DNA from: Schistocephalus solidus
Taxonomy: Eukaryota > Platyhelminthes > Cestoda > Diphyllobothriidea > Diphyllobothriidae
DNA: 64,000 nucleotides
Direction of reading: 5' to 3'
Assembly (NCBI GenBank): GCA_017591395.1
Contig: WEDG01000707.1
Location: forward strand, 20,525-84,524
A program made the position numbers and the translations under genes. Within the stretch, counting starts at the first letter, position 1. Each line of letters begins with the position of its first letter. The notes under the pieces are model-generated. The model searched no databases and was not told the origin of the DNA. It saw nothing but the letters and a program-made list of their open reading frames with translations. This document shows, in pieces, positions 47,116 through 59,004 of the stretch.

Positions 47116-47987
47116 GCGGCTAGTTTTATTACGGGCAGAAAAGACAAGAGAGACTAGTCTCCAGTCGGCTGTGCCCTGCTTACCTCGACCGTGAGTTAAC
47201 TGTCTCACCAACTCAACCGGTTTTCCTTTCAACTTTGCCCATCCTGCGTAATCAAGGCTAGACATAAGAAGGAGACCTTTGTAAGCTTCTTCTGCTCCAT
47301 AGTCATGAGAATAGTTCTTTTAATCCCTGAAAGTGCTCTTCTAGTCATTCGGTACCCTAACTTACAACAAAGAATTACATCAAAAACCTACATCACACGA
47401 GAGATAACCTATGTCAAAACTTAATGGTAAGGAAAAATATATCTAACAGCACTACGACTGCAAACCCTGTTTAAGCACATTTTTTTCCTGGTTCACCCGA
47501 CAGGGCAACTGAAACAGTACAGTGAAACCATATACAAATATGATATTAAAACAAAATGTTTTTCTTAAGTTGGCTTTTGCTCTGAAACAACTAGTCCATT
47601 TGATTTGAAGTGTCATTTACGTTTAATGGATAACAAAAGGAGCAGAAGGTCATGCATCAAAAATGTTCAGTTAACGAAAGCACCTGTCAGCAGTGTGAGC
47701 AGAACAATTATGAGACGAGTATATCCAGTACAAAAAATCGGCATTGCTGAGAAGCGTTACTGAGAACAATAAAAACCCCCGGAATAGCCATTTCTGTTCG
47801 TGGTCAGTGACATTGCAACGCCCCCAAAGCTTGAACCCCAGTTCATCAACGACATGAAAGTATTAATTAGACTAGCAAATCAGTTCAAGGTTTTCATATG
47901 AGTGGTCGCAGGTTGACCTTGGAATTCGGTCATGTACCCGTGCATGAAATGTGTGCACGGTGATTAGTTTATCGAGCTCGATACGGA
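47116..47987. other. Intergenic, no gene supported
   Basis: AT-rich, no exon or RNA gene recognised. 47770-47830 (CCCGGAATAGCCATTTCTG.., GTCAGTGACATTG) may be a worn S1 edge. Confidence 0.3.
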
Positions 47988-48095
47988 TTTGAACCTAAGG
48001 ACGTTTCGAACTTGATGCGAATAAAACTTTATGAAGTGACCATTTACTTCCAACGCTCTGTCCACTTGACCTACCGGGCTTGCTCTCTGTCGCCT
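47988..48095 (-). repeat. tRNA-derived SINE head (family S2), minus orientation
   Basis: Minus strand reads AGCCCGGTAGGTCAAGTGGACAGAGCG-like sequence (in two pieces from 48083 leftwards; box A at TAGGTCAAGTGGAC) and, ~60 bases on, TTAGGTTCAAATCCG (box B). The box distance is longer than a standard tRNA without an intron, so a SINE head is preferred over a tRNA gene. Confidence 0.5.
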
Positions 48096-48386
48096 GGGCT
48101 GTATCGTTCACAAATACAGTTTCACTGCTGGAAAGAAGTGGTCCTTTTCTGCAACCAATCTGACGTCGAGAGATGTGGCTGATAATGCAACAAGTCCGAG
48201 GAAGACGCTCATGATGATGAGGCAGAGCCATGGTTATATCACCTGATGAATTCAAGTGATTACTCAGTTATCGGACGAGCATAGCTCGATGGCAGATACA
48301 GAAAGCGGGCCCAGTCACACAAACATAACTGTTCTGTTTACCACCACCACCACTACCACCACCGCCACCAACACCACTACCACCGA
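48096..48386. other. Intergenic with a short (ACC)n tract
   Basis: No gene. Imperfect ACC/CCA triplets at about 48339-48382 just before an R1 cluster. Confidence 0.4.
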
Positions 48387-49425
48387 CAGTTCGACCGTCG
48401 TAGTCCGACGATGTCCGTTGTATGCTCCACACCAGGTGGTGCAGAGACGGTGACATGCGCCTGGATTAGTTTTAAGTGATAATAGCCTTGCGCTGCAGCA
48501 ACCGCACTCTATCCTTCTCCCCCACCTGAGCCCGGTGTCATGACAGAGTCAAGAAGACCGGAGATGGGAGAGAGCACAGGTGGCTGGCGCGGTTGGAGCC
48601 GCCCGTGGGCATGCCACCACACCTGGCTCGGATCCCACTGAGTGGGAGTGCCATAACCACCAGTCAGCCACTACACACAAAACAAACCCCGGTCTGACCA
48701 CGCGGTCTGAGTTATCGCGTCACTTGGCAACCTTCTAAGCCACGGCTTTTAGCGCACTGTGATAGTTTCAAGCGCGTGAGATTGTTTATAGTGAGGAAAA
48801 TGCACTGAGCTGTCGACCTCACTCTCTCCTTCCCTCCCAAAATCATACCACCGTCCGAGCCGGTAATTTGTCCGATGTGGGAGTGGGCGCAGTTGCTGGT
48901 GACATCGTCTACGTGTACTACGTACACGACCTGGCCCACCAAAAACAAGCACCAGGATTTCACACAACAGGGGTTGAACAGATCACATCTCACATGCGTG
49001 AGAGTGCAGAATGGCACGTTAAGAAGGAGACATCGCAGCCATCACCAGTAAGTCATTCCACACGACAGTTCGACCATCGTAGTCTGACGATGTCCACCGT
49101 ATGCTCCATGGAAGGGTTGGGCAGGGACGGTGACGTGCGCGCGATTTAGTTTAAAGTGATAGTATACTTGCGCTGCATCTACCGCACTCTCTCCTCCTGC
49201 CCCACCTATTCCCTGTGTCAAGACAGAATCAATAAGACCGGAGATTGGTGATGGCACAGGTGGCTGGTGCTGCCGGGGCCCCTAGGCGTGCCATCACACT
49301 TCCATATTTGGCATTTGTTATGGGAGCGCAACCCGAATAACGCCTGCCATGCTCTGATGTGGTCCCCATGTTGGTCCAACGCATCTACCATGTGGCCCCT
49401 TTAGGGGACACTAGTCACTCCACAC
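48387..49425 (-). repeat. R1 cluster, two successive copies in minus orientation
   Basis: 48387-48660 and 49060-49300 are two copies of the R1 3' module; 48700-48905 holds the upstream modules of the first (AGCCACGGCTTTTAGCGCAC, GATTGTTTATAGTGAGGAAAATGC, CCGAGCCGGTAATTTGTC). 49300-49425 is the reverse of the AACGGG..GGGCCACATCAGGGC module. This gives a head-to-tail arrangement with ~150 unassigned bases in between. Confidence 0.75.
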
Positions 49426-49566
49426 AACACACATTAGACTGACAGCCAAGTTTGAGTGCAATTATCAGTTGACAACCATTCAACCCACGGCGCTTATTGC
49501 TCTGTGATATTATCAAGCTCAGATCACACATGCAACAGAGGAGCCACATGGAGAAGGAACCGAGAA
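49426..49566. other. Short unassigned stretch
   Basis: Possible continuation of R1 (GCTCTGTGATATTATCAAGC resembles the module at 54205). No gene. Confidence 0.3.
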
Positions 49567-49638
49567 CCACCACCACCACCACCACCACCACCACCCCAAC
49601 CACTAACACCACCACCACCAACAACAACAACAACAACC
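49567..49638. repeat. (CCA)n / (CAA)n microsatellite
   Basis: CCA triplets with two interruptions, then CAA triplets. Poly-Pro, poly-Thr and poly-Gly frames here are artefacts. Confidence 0.95.
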
Positions 49639-50904
49639 GCACAATGGCTAGTACTACAGACAGAGGAACATTGCAGACAAAAACAAAAGAGACTGCCTAT
49701 AACACAATCGTGCTTGTACCCTGAATGGGCTGCATAGCTTACAGACTCTGACGTTGGGGCTTCAAGTCGGTCGAAACAGCTGACCAAGACGGATTGGAGC
49801 ATGCACCACTTGAAACGCCAGATCTCAGAGACAGCTTCCCCCGACAAGGACCTATCTCTTTGAGAATTTCTGTTAGGTTGCCACAAGAGTGGGTGTTAGG
49901 ACGACCCAGAACATGAGGCAGCCCTCTCGTCTACCGGCTGTCACACTTGACAAAGAACCGCCGACTCGCAGGAGTCCGCGTGTGAGTCACCAATTAGCGT
50001 GCCTTCAGGGGCCAACAGACAAGGGCGGGCGCTCACAGTTGGACCAATAGAAACACGCGAATCAGGCAAGGGCTTAACCCTTGCGTACGACGCCGTGGAC
50101 GGAGAGAGTGAGAGCGTTGATGTACACGCAGTAACAGTCGCATTAAAGTTGTTCTACTCTATTAAGTAATGGCACTAGGAGTATGGTACGTAAACCTTTG
50201 ACTTCAATGCCTCCAAATATCACATCTCTTCCCGTCTTTGATTTTAGCCCCAGCGACCCACAGCAAAGGCTTACGATCAAGTTCAACAGTCGGCCAAAGT
50301 GTCGAGGAAAGGGCAATGGAGATAGTTACCTTTTCCTTCCCCTCTCCTCTCATGCAGAAGAACTGGATTTTTTGGTTTTTGTGTACGAAACGGCGGTAGA
50401 TTTTTTTAAAACACCGACCCAGGACGCATTGGTTACTTCAACAGACAGTCAGTTCACTTCTGCAAAATTTATCAGTTAATTATAAAATTTATTTACTTCC
50501 CTTCACAAGAAAAAAAACATGTTAGTTGTCCTTTTCCAAAGGTTTTTACTGGGGTTTAGGTCTCAAAGGGAGCGAGAAGTTCTCATATGGATGGAATGGG
50601 CAAATTTCATGCTTACAGTATGTGATTGGAATAAGACGGACTTGAGCATACAAAAGTCACGAAGCAGTATGGACATTTGCTTCGTCTGATAAAACTTATT
50701 CTGTTCTTCTGCAATCTGCCACTTCTGGTCCATTGAACGCAGTTTCTGGCGTCTAAGCACAGAAACGGTAGCTCAAGGCAAGGAAAGTTAACGAGTGTTA
50801 AGATTTTTTTAGCGCTCATCATCAGGGAACCCCATCCCCCTCGTAGGCGTCCACCCTGGGATCTGAATTCCCGGTTCAACAGTCACAGTCACAGTTGTAT
50901 ATAC
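49639..50904. other. Intergenic, no gene supported
   Basis: A 98-codon frame at 50183-50479 starts with ATG and has mixed composition, but no domain, splice site or homologue in the window supports it. Nothing else recognised. Confidence 0.3.
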
Positions 50905-51145
50905 GTGACAGTTCGACCGTCGATGTCGACGAGATCCACCATATGCTCCACACCAGGTGGTGCAGGGACGGTGACTTGCGCGTGAATTAGTTTTAAGTGA
51001 TAGTAACTTTGCGCTGCAGCTACCGCACTATCTCCTCCTCCCTTACCTGAGCCCGGTGTCAAGACAGAGTCAAGAAGACCGGAAATGGAAGAGGGCGCTG
51101 GTGGCTGGCGTGGCCGGAGCCGCCCCTGGGTGTACCACCACACAC
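50905..51145 (-). repeat. R1 3' module, minus orientation
   Basis: Starts ACAGTTCGACCGTCGATGTCGACGAGATCCACC-like (from 50908, in order) and runs through CAGGGACGGTGACTTGCGCG to GTGTACCACCACAC. A CA dinucleotide tract follows (51165-51181). Confidence 0.8.
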
Positions 51146-51954
51146 ACACGGCCAGTTAACGAGGCACACACACACACACACTACTCGTGTCTGGACTGGG
51201 CTTTGTAACATTCATGTTGCAACACTTGGTGCTGGATAGTGCGGATAAGTGTAATGCAGCAATCCAAACAACGTTTACCTGAAACCTGATGTCTACTACC
51301 ACGTGTATAACATTTGCAACACAATTCTCATGGCTCCAGACAAACCTTTCAAGTGTTCAGCTGTGCCCTGCCACATTTTATAAGAAAAAAAATAGGCGAA
51401 ATACTGGAATGTGTGAGTCGCATAAATTACCTGCACGCTGAGAAATTCGGTCTGCAGCGGAACAGATGTTCTGCACCAACAAGGACACGTTTGTCTTAAG
51501 ATCGTCTGCAAGAATCTGTAAACTTTGAGTAAATGAGTCCATGTAAGGTTGAGGACTGCGTATTTTCTAAAATTCAAACAAGCAACCACAATGAAAAGGC
51601 ACCAGCATATGAATGAAATTACAACGAACGAGTTCGTGCGTGCTATATGGGATTCATTATTCTCTGAAAACTAAAAACAAAAGCTTGAATACTGAAACGA
51701 GGAAGGCCTCTATCATGTTGATAGCAGTGCTGATTCAGGAGGAGATGATGCGATCGCTGAAACAAGACTTTTATTGACCTAAAGTTTCGTATTCTCCGAG
51801 CCCATTCTTCTTTGAGCCCATCATCAGATACCATCGCCAAAAAGGGTATAAGAGGCACAACGTGAGCGGTATTTAAAATAAGTAGTGGCCACGCGATCCC
51901 ATGCATACTAAAAGTAGCATCTGTCGCGAGCATAGCTTGGGGGTTTAATTGAAG
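51146..51954. other. Intergenic, no gene supported
   Basis: (CA)n at 51165-51181. 51770-51835 (CTAAAGTTTCGTATTCTCCGAGCCCATTCTTC) resembles a repeat end. No exon supported. Confidence 0.3.
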
Positions 51955-52095
51955 TGATGATGGCTTGGCCATCCGCGTCCGAGTCATTATTGGTCGTGAT
52001 TTCACTCGTTCATGAACACTCACCGATCGCTTACGGGACTCACTCGTACCGCTCTGCTTTGGAACTCACTCTCAAACCCCGCAAAGCCCTTAGGG
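51955..52095. repeat. S1-like SINE distal part
   Basis: CATGAACACTCACCGATCGCTTACGGGACTCACTCG.. and GCTCTGCTTTGGAACTCACTCTCAAACCCCGC are collinear with the distal parts of the copies at 10940-11000 and 47020-47110. Confidence 0.5.
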
Positions 52096-52917
52096 GTCCA
52101 CTTGGTAACCTGTACACTGATGCGTCTGTCGAAATCGGGGTAGGTTAAATGCGTTTATTAAGGATCCGTTCAGTTTATTTGAGGGCAGTTTAGCTGACCA
52201 CCCTGCAATTCCTATTTGTAACACGCAGTGAACTAATGCAAAAATCGGCAAAAACTGAACATCAAACAACTGAATAGGCAGTATCAAAAACTATACAGAT
52301 AGACGAACCGTTTCAAGCGTTAGCAGCACTAAGAGACATAGAGTATATATCCTGGCTCCTGAAATGCCAACCCAAATTCTGAAAGGTGTTTTCAATTCGA
52401 ACAAATTACGTAGCAGGATTGTAATACTAATATTTTAGCCACCTAAAGGAGGCAGACTTTAGCACGACCACCTGCGAGAAGCTAAGTAAGTAGTATGCAT
52501 TTTCTCCTTATAAATACGAATATATTTTGTAGAAAACATACACAAAACGATTCTTTTTTGTACTCTTTTAGGAGCTTTCGGTTTTAAAAAAGTTTATAAT
52601 TTGAAGACTTTTTAAAGACCTTGAAATGTTCATTTGTAATACTTCGTATCCGTCAATTCATTAATTTCGTCTAGGAAGTATACAATATGAGCAACGTCTA
52701 TTGCAAATTTTATGAGAAATGGTTGACCTCCCTTTTCTTGGACAGAATAGATAGCGCATGTTTTTTTGGAAACCTTGGATTTACGTGTAACGGCCGGTAA
52801 GGCTCGAAATTATTCGGTACTTTAGAACCTTTTTAAAACCAAAAGTTACCCTTTTTAGAAAAACACATTTTAGGATTTTGATTGACATTGAATGGTATGT
52901 ATACACGTAGGTGCGTA
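52096..52917. other. AT-rich intergenic sequence
   Basis: No gene, RNA or repeat recognised. Confidence 0.3.
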
Positions 52918-53172
52918 AGGCGTGCCCCTAAACGGGCCGCGCTGGAGCAACACGGTGGCCAAATCAGGGTACGTCAGGCGTTAATATTCTGGGATGCAGT
53001 CCCATCAAAAATGCCGAACCTGGGTGCAGGCTCATCCCACACTCCGCTCTCCCACGCCCTGGGAGCTGATTCATTTCCGTCTCCGATCTTCTTGACTATG
53101 CCATGATACCAGACACAGACGGATGAGGGAAGAAAGAGAGTGCGGTAGATGGAGCGCAAGTCTACTATCTAC
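52918..53172 (+). repeat. R1 fragment, plus orientation
   Basis: Contains the AACGGGCCGCGC..GGTGGCCAAATCAGGGTACG module and the tail module (GATCTTCTTGACT.., GAGTGCGGTAGATGGAGCGCAAG). More diverged than the copy at 53906. Confidence 0.65.
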
Positions 53173-53394
53173 CGCATCAGACCTGTCCACAGCTGCCAGT
53201 ACTTCGGAGGGCCTCGCCTCGCGTAAATTCTTTCATTGTTCAGATGGACACACGACAGGAAGTGGAGCGTCCGTTTCGCTGTTTCTTGTTCCGAATCAAT
53301 CGCCTTTAATGGAGAACCAATCAGTGATGCCATTTTGCAGCCGTCAGTGCAAACACTTCCACTGTAGTCCATGAATGCATGACAGGTGTGTGTG
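53173..53394. other. Short unassigned stretch
   Basis: No gene recognised; it may belong to the RT relic that follows. Confidence 0.25.
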
Positions 53395-53905
53395 TGACAA
53401 CTTCGGACTTGGCATCCGCACGGAGAAAACGGTTGTGATGAATCAGCCGCCGCCAAATACCATCTGCACCGCAGCTCACATTAATGTCAACGGCGCCCAA
53501 CTGAAATCTGTGGATACCTTAACGTAGCTGGGCAGCAATCTTTCCCACAGCACCAAAGTCAACGATGAGATCGCTCATCGGAGCACCAAAGGAAGCCAAG
53601 CCTTTGGACGCATGCAGAACGTGGTCTGGAATCGACACGGTCTCCACCTCAGCACCAAACTCAAGATGTACAAAGCTGTTCTATCGCCGACGCTGCTGTA
53701 GCTGATCTACCAAAGCAGGCGCGGAAGCTCAACCACTCACACCTCAGCTGTCTCCGCAGAATACTAAAGCTGAGTTGGCAAGACGGATAGAGGACACGGA
53801 ATTGTTGGAACGAACGAGCCTTCTCAGCATTTATGCTCAGCTAAAACAATTGAAACTGCGCTGGAGCAGCCACCTAGTGAGGACGGACGACGAACGCTTA
53901 CACCA
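53395..53905 (+). pseudogene. Reverse transcriptase C-terminal relic of a related retrotransposon
   Basis: Translates in shifting frames to a segment collinear with copy 2 at 57535-58050: an FGL-x-I-x-T-K motif, INVNGAQLKSVDT, a [25 protein letters not shown] stretch (in two pieces), HLSCLRRIL and LRWSSHLVRTDDERL. DNA identity to copy 2 is clearly lower than between copies 1 and 2, so it comes from a different subfamily. It has stops and is truncated at both ends; R1 begins exactly where it stops. Confidence 0.75.
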
Positions 53906-54602
53906 GACCACGCCGTTGGCCCAGTGTATATGCTGTGTATGTCGAGTGGCTGACAAGTGGACAGGGAGTCAGAGGGTGATGGCTTTTCCATATCCACTGA
54001 GTAAGTAAATCCTGGGGTGTGCATTATGGGGGCCAGGACGTGCTGAGGCACGCGAAGATGGGTACGCTGACCCGTCAGCCAATGCACCCACTCCCACATC
54101 AGACAACTAAACGGCTCGGATGGTGGTCTGATTGTGGAGGTGGGGGAAAGAGTGACGTCAACTGCTCAGCGCATTTTCCTCACTATAAGCAATCTGACGC
54201 GCTTGAAACTATCACAGAACTGTTGTATGTGTGTCTGCCCCCACTCAACGGGGCACGTGGTAGATGCGTTGGACCAACACGCGGGCCACATCAGGGCACG
54301 GTATGCGTTATTCGGGTTGCGCTCCGCTAACAAATGCCGAACATTGGAGGTGTGGTGGCACGCCTAGGGTGGCTATGACTTAGGGAAAACCACCGCGCAA
54401 CCACCCGCGTCCTCTCCCGTCTCCGGCCTTCTTGACTCTGTCTTGACACCGGGCTCAGATGGGGGAGGAGGAGAGTGTGCGGTAGATGCAGCGCAAGTCT
54501 ACTATCACTTTAAACTAAATCACGCGCAAGTCACCGTCCCTGCTCAAATTTCCCATGAGCATACGGTGGACATCGTCAGACTACGACGGTCAAACTGTCG
54601 TG
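53906..54602 (+). repeat. R1 modular repeat, plus orientation
   Basis: Same module order start as 26310 (ACCAGACCACGCCGTTGGCCC), then CAGACAACTAAACGGCTCGG, then the AACGGGGCACGTGG module, then the 3' module ending near TCAAACTGTCGTGTG. Compared with 26261-27040 the CCGTGGCTTGG module is replaced by the AACGGG module, so R1 copies are mosaics. Confidence 0.8.
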
Positions 54603-55205
54603 TGTGCGTGTGTGTCTGGGGTGTAGGGGTACTAGTGAGGGGCAGCACCACACAGCTTGCATTTGGTCGCTCCATTTGTCTCGTACAGGTGGTGAATGCT
54701 CCTGTGGCCGCCTCTAACTGGTACCCAACTCTCACCTGTGGCTCCTCGAAGTTGGGTTCTTCCCAGCGGCCACACCCCGCACAACCGTCACGACCGGCGG
54801 GCTTAACCAGGTGAGGGTCTCCGGTGTTGTGTGTGCCTCCACACCCGGTATGTCTGACTCCCGAACTTCCCACCTCCCCCCCTCTCAAAAAGTCCTACGG
54901 TGGGGGCGACAGCAACCCCGTAGGCGGCCCAGACTAACTCGGGTCGTTCTCCCACTAAAACAAATCCGTGACCCATAGTGGAGTTCGGAAGCCGTCTGGG
55001 ATGTCCAAGCAGCCCTATTTAGGGATAGCACTGCTTGCCTCCTCGCGGAGGAAGGGGCTGGAAATGTGCCCTAAAAAATTGCTGGGTCTCACGTGTTCTG
55101 CAGCCGGCCGCGGCTCGCAGATCGCAAAATACGCGGTCGTAAAACTCAAACAAACAAAAATATCCCCGTCCCCATCCCCCTCGCCATACTCTCCAGGCTG
55201 CTCTG

Positions 55206-56273
55206 ATGAGTCCACTCACATTAGCAGCCTGGAATGTTCGCTCCCTTTTAGACAATCCTAGAAGTAACCGGCCGGAACGGAGGACGGCGGTAGTCGCTCG
55301 GGAACTGGCGCGCTACATGGTGGACATTGCTGCTCTCAGTGAGACCCGATTCTCTGAGCAGGGTCAGCTGGAGGAGGTGGGGGCCGGCTACACTTTCTTC
55401 TGGAGCGGCCGGCCAAAGGCAGAGCGACGCGACGCTGGTGTTGCCTTTGCCATCCGTAACGACATTGTTGGACGTCTGCCCTGTCTGCCACAGGGTATCA
55501 ATGATCGCCTGATGAGCCTCTGCCTGCCTCTTCGGGGAAACCAGTTCGCCACCGTCATCAGCGCCTACGCTCCCCCAATGCCGAGCTCTGGTGCGGCGAA
55601 GGACAAATTCTACGAGGACCTGCAGGCCTTGCTGGCGACTGTGCCGAAAGAGGACAAGTTAATTGTTCTTGGTGACTTCAATGCCCGCGTCGGGACGGAC
55701 CACGCTGCCTGGCAGGGAGTGCTGGGTCCCCACGGTCTCGGTAGCTGTAACGATAACGGCCTCCTTCTTCTGCGCACGTGTGCGGAACACCGTCTCCTAC
55801 TGTCCAACACCTTCTTCCGCCTTCCGACGTGGGAGAAGGCCACGTGGATGCACCCTCGGTCGCGGCGCTGGCATCTGGTGGACTATGTTCTCGTCCGGAG
55901 GCGAGATCGACAGGACGTGCTGGTAACCAAGGCGATCCGCGATGCCGATGGTTGGACAGATCACCGCCTCGTCATCTCTCAGATGAGGCTCCGACTGCAA
56001 CCCCGACGAAGGCCCCAAGGTAAGAGGCCACCATGTAAGTTAAATACAATTTTATTAAATTTGCCTGCTCACTGTTTTGAGTTCAGCAACCAAATAACCG
56101 AGAAACTGGAGGATCTGCATGCTCCAGATGATAACGCTACCGTGGAGACACGATGGTGTCAACTGCAAAATGTTATCCAGTCCACCGCCCTCGATGTCCT
56201 CGGATGCGCACGCCGTCGACACCAGGACTGGTTTGACGACAATGACGCCGACATCAGCATCGTACTCACGTAG
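55206..56273 (+). pseudogene. APE-type endonuclease domain of copy 2
   Basis: A long open frame begins [15 protein letters not shown]: the N in WNVRSLL is the conserved active-site Asn. It continues through [13 protein letters not shown] (catalytic Glu), [15 protein letters not shown] (catalytic Asp), VDYVLVRR and TDHRLV (catalytic Asp-His). All hallmark residues are present. In intact elements this enzyme nicks the genomic target so that the 3' hydroxyl primes cDNA synthesis. The frame ends at a premature TAG (56271-56273); the reading register resumes unchanged after it, so this is a single nonsense change in a once continuous polyprotein. Confidence 0.85.
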
Positions 56274-56297
56274 AAGAATTGACTACACAAAGCCTAC

Positions 56298-57488
56298 ATG
56301 GACTTACGGACTGACGCCACCAAAGCAGCCTTCTTCAGATGTCGGCGCCTTGTACAACAACGGCTGCGGGAGATGCAGGATGCCTGGATGATCCGAAAGG
56401 CTGAAGAAATCCAGGGGTATGCGGACCGCAATGAAATGGAAAACTTTTTCAAAGCCATCAAGGCCATCTACGGCCCTTCTATCAAGGGGTCCGCACCCCT
56501 GCTCAGCTCTGACGGCACAACACTGCTGACAGAGAAATCGCCAATTCTGAAGCGCTGGGCCGAGCACTTCAGAAGTGTCCTTAATTGCTCATCAGCCATC
56601 TCCGTTGCTGCCATTGACCGGCTCCCTCAAGTGGACACGAACAATGACCTGGATCTGCCGCCTTCCCTACCAGAAACCATCCGGACCGTGCAGCAGATTT
56701 CCAGCGGTAAAGCACCGGGATCCTACGCAATCCCACCGGAAGTCTACAAGCACGGTGGGCCCCGGCTGATGGCAGAACTCACAACACTCTTCCAGGAGAT
56801 GTGGTGCCAAGGACAAGTTCCTCAGGATTTCAAAGACGCGACCATCGTCCATCTCTACAAACGGAAGGGGAACCGGCAACTCTGTGATAATCACAGAGGC
56901 ATCTCGTTGCTCAACATCGCCGGGAAGATCTTCACCCGTATCCTTCTCAATCGTCTTAACGGTCACCTAGAGCAAAGCCTGCTCCCGTAAAGCCAATGTG
57001 GCTTCCGCCGACACCACGGAACAACCGATATGATCTTTGCCGCCCGCCAGCTACAAGAGAAGTCTCAGGAGATGCGAACTCACCTATACACTACCTTCGT
57101 GGATCTAACGAAAGCCTTTGACACGGTGAATCGTGACGGACTGTGGAAAGTCATGCAGAAATTTGGTTGTCCTGAGCGGTTCACGCACATGGTGCGTCAG
57201 CTTCATGACGGGATGACGGCGCGCGTCACTGACAACGGGACGGTATCCGAAGCATTCGCAGTGACCAACGGAGTGAAGCAGGGCTGCGTACTGGCCCCCA
57301 CCCTCTTCAGTCTCATGTTCTCGGCTATGCTGATGGACGCCTACCGTGATGAGCAGCCTGGTATCCGCATCGCCTACAGAACTGACGGGCACCTTCTCAA
57401 CAGTCGGCGTATGCAGGCTCCAACGCGCGTGTCTACGACTACAGTCCATGACTTGCTCTTCGCGAACGACTGCGCCTTAACACCGTGA
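56298..57488 (+). pseudogene. Reverse transcriptase domain of copy 2, catalytic motif mutated
   Basis: In the same register as the endonuclease, interrupted by TAA at 56988-56990 within the LLP..SQCGFR motif. Recognisable RT motifs: ISSGKAPGS, DATIVHLYKRKGNR, NHRGISLLNIAGKIF, SQCGFRRHHGTTDMIF, TTFVDLTKAFDTVNRDGLW (catalytic Asp in motif A), GVKQGCVLAPTLFSLMF, and the motif C equivalent LLFANDCAL. Motif C in active enzymes is F/Y-x-D-D; here the first Asp is Asn, which should abolish polymerisation. The register then shifts near 57480. Confidence 0.85.
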
Positions 57489-58528
57489 CGGAGGAGGACA
57501 TGCAAAGGAGCATGGAACTCTTCGCCGAAGGCTGCGCCGATTTTGGATTAACAATCAGTACAGCCAAAACTGTTGTCATGCAACAGCCGCCACCCAGCGC
57601 GGAATACAATGCTCCTCGAATCAATGTCAGCGGTGCTCAACTCAAAAACGTGGAAACATGCTCTTATCTAGGAAGCACGATGTCGCGCAACATGAGAATC
57701 AATGACAAGGTTGGCCAACGGATCTCCATAGCTAGTCAGGCCTTCGGCCGGCTGCAGGCCTCCGTGTGGAATCGCCACGGTATTCACCTGAACACCACAC
57801 TGAAGATGTACAAGGCCGCCGTCTTGACGACACTCTTTTACGGAGCGAAAACCTGGACCGTCTACTCGAACCAAGCCAGGAAGCTGAATCACTTTCATCT
57901 CAGCTGCCTCCGCAGAATACTGAAGCTGAGATGGCAAGACAGGATCCCGAACACTGAAGTCCTGGAGCGGACCGGAATCCTCAACATCCCCGCCATGCTG
58001 AGGCAAGTGCAACTGCGATGGAGCGGCCACCTGGTAAGAATGGACGACGAGCGACTACCCAAACGACTTTTCTACGGAGATGTCGCTACGGGTTCTCGCC
58101 AGCAGGGAGGTCAAAAATGACGCTACAAGGACACTTTGAAGAAATCGCTGAAGCAACTGCAAATCAACCCGACGACCTGGGAGGACCTCACCTAGGATAG
58201 ACTGGCATGGAGAAGATCCATGAAGACTGGTTCAGCAATCTATGAAACCAATTGGATCGCCGCCGCAAAGGCCAAAAGAGCGGCACGAAAGTCGCCAGCG
58301 CCCCGGACCAACACCGCCAATGCCCAGGCCCTGCCAACATGCCCGCGCCGTCAACGCATCTTCCGCGCGCGAATCGGCCTGGTTGGACATCTTCGGACGC
58401 AATGCACCAGCAATCCGACAATTCCAATTTCTACGTCAAATTCGGCCAACCCTTCTTCAGACTCCTCCACCCTCACTCCTGGCATCAATTCCATTACTCC
58501 CACCATCATAGAGACCACATCCATCTAA
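57485..58528 (+). pseudogene. RT connection region and first zinc finger of copy 2
   Basis: Continues the polyprotein after a frame change. It has [13 protein letters not shown], a [14 protein letters not shown] strand, [36 protein letters not shown] and [16 protein letters not shown], all typical of the region following RT in this retrotransposon group. TGA at 58118-58120 interrupts it; the same frame resumes (58121 on), is broken again by TAG, and reaches a basic, Ala/Lys-rich stretch and a damaged C2H2 finger (CPRRQRIF: the second Cys is Arg), then stops at 58526. Confidence 0.75.
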
Positions 58529-58599
58529 TCATCGCCTGTTACCCCTCCCACCGCAACCACCACCGCCTTCACTTCCACCACCACCATATATTATGGGGA

Positions 58600-58997
58600 C
58601 TCTCTCCTAAACTGTCCTCAATGCAACCGCACATTCACCTCACGCATCGGCCTGGTCGGTCACTTGCGAATACATCGTACAGAGACCGGTGAACCAGTGC
58701 CTGGAGCAGCAACACACAGCAGAGCGCTGCCTCCACTGTCCTCACCGTCCTCGCGCATTCACTCATCACATGGGCCTTTTCGGTCACATGCGCATCCATG
58801 ACAACAGACCTCACCGCAATGCCGACAACACCGATACATCATGCACACCCTACGCTCCTGCGATTCTTACCGCCACTGCCACCCCCACTACCATGAATGA
58901 CATCCCCCAGCCTCTACCGATTTATTCTGCCCACAATGCGCCCGCAACTTCAACTCACGCATCGGCCTGGTCGGTCACCTGCGAATCCATCGCGTCA
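58600..58997 (+). pseudogene. C2H2 zinc-finger tail of copy 2, truncated
   Basis: CPQCNRTFTSRIGLVGHLRIH (about 58613-58675) is an intact C-x2-C-x12-H-x3-H finger. CPHRPRAFTHHMGLFGHMRIH (from about 58738) has lost its second Cys. CPQCARNFNSRIGLVGHLRIH (about 58928-58992) is intact. Linkers are Thr/Pro-rich. The frames differ between fingers, and the array ends where R1 starts. Confidence 0.75.
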
Positions 58998-59004
58998 GGT
59001 ATAT

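Larger units (their letters stand above)
54603..58997 (+). mobile_element. Non-LTR retrotransposon copy 2: APE endonuclease, reverse transcriptase, C2H2 zinc fingers
   Basis: A 5' UTR of about 600 bases (shared with copy 1) is followed by an APE-type endonuclease, reverse transcriptase, connection domain and zinc-finger tail in one direction. The ORF is broken by TAG at 56271, TAA at 56988, a frame change near 57480, TGA at 58118, TAG at about 58196, and TAA at 58526. The 3' end is truncated inside a finger at about 58997, where R1 begins. The clade cannot be settled by eye; the domain order suggests an RTE- or CR1/Jockey-like element. No target-site duplication was found because of the truncation. 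It is the most complete copy in the window and a useful template for the family. Confidence 0.85.
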
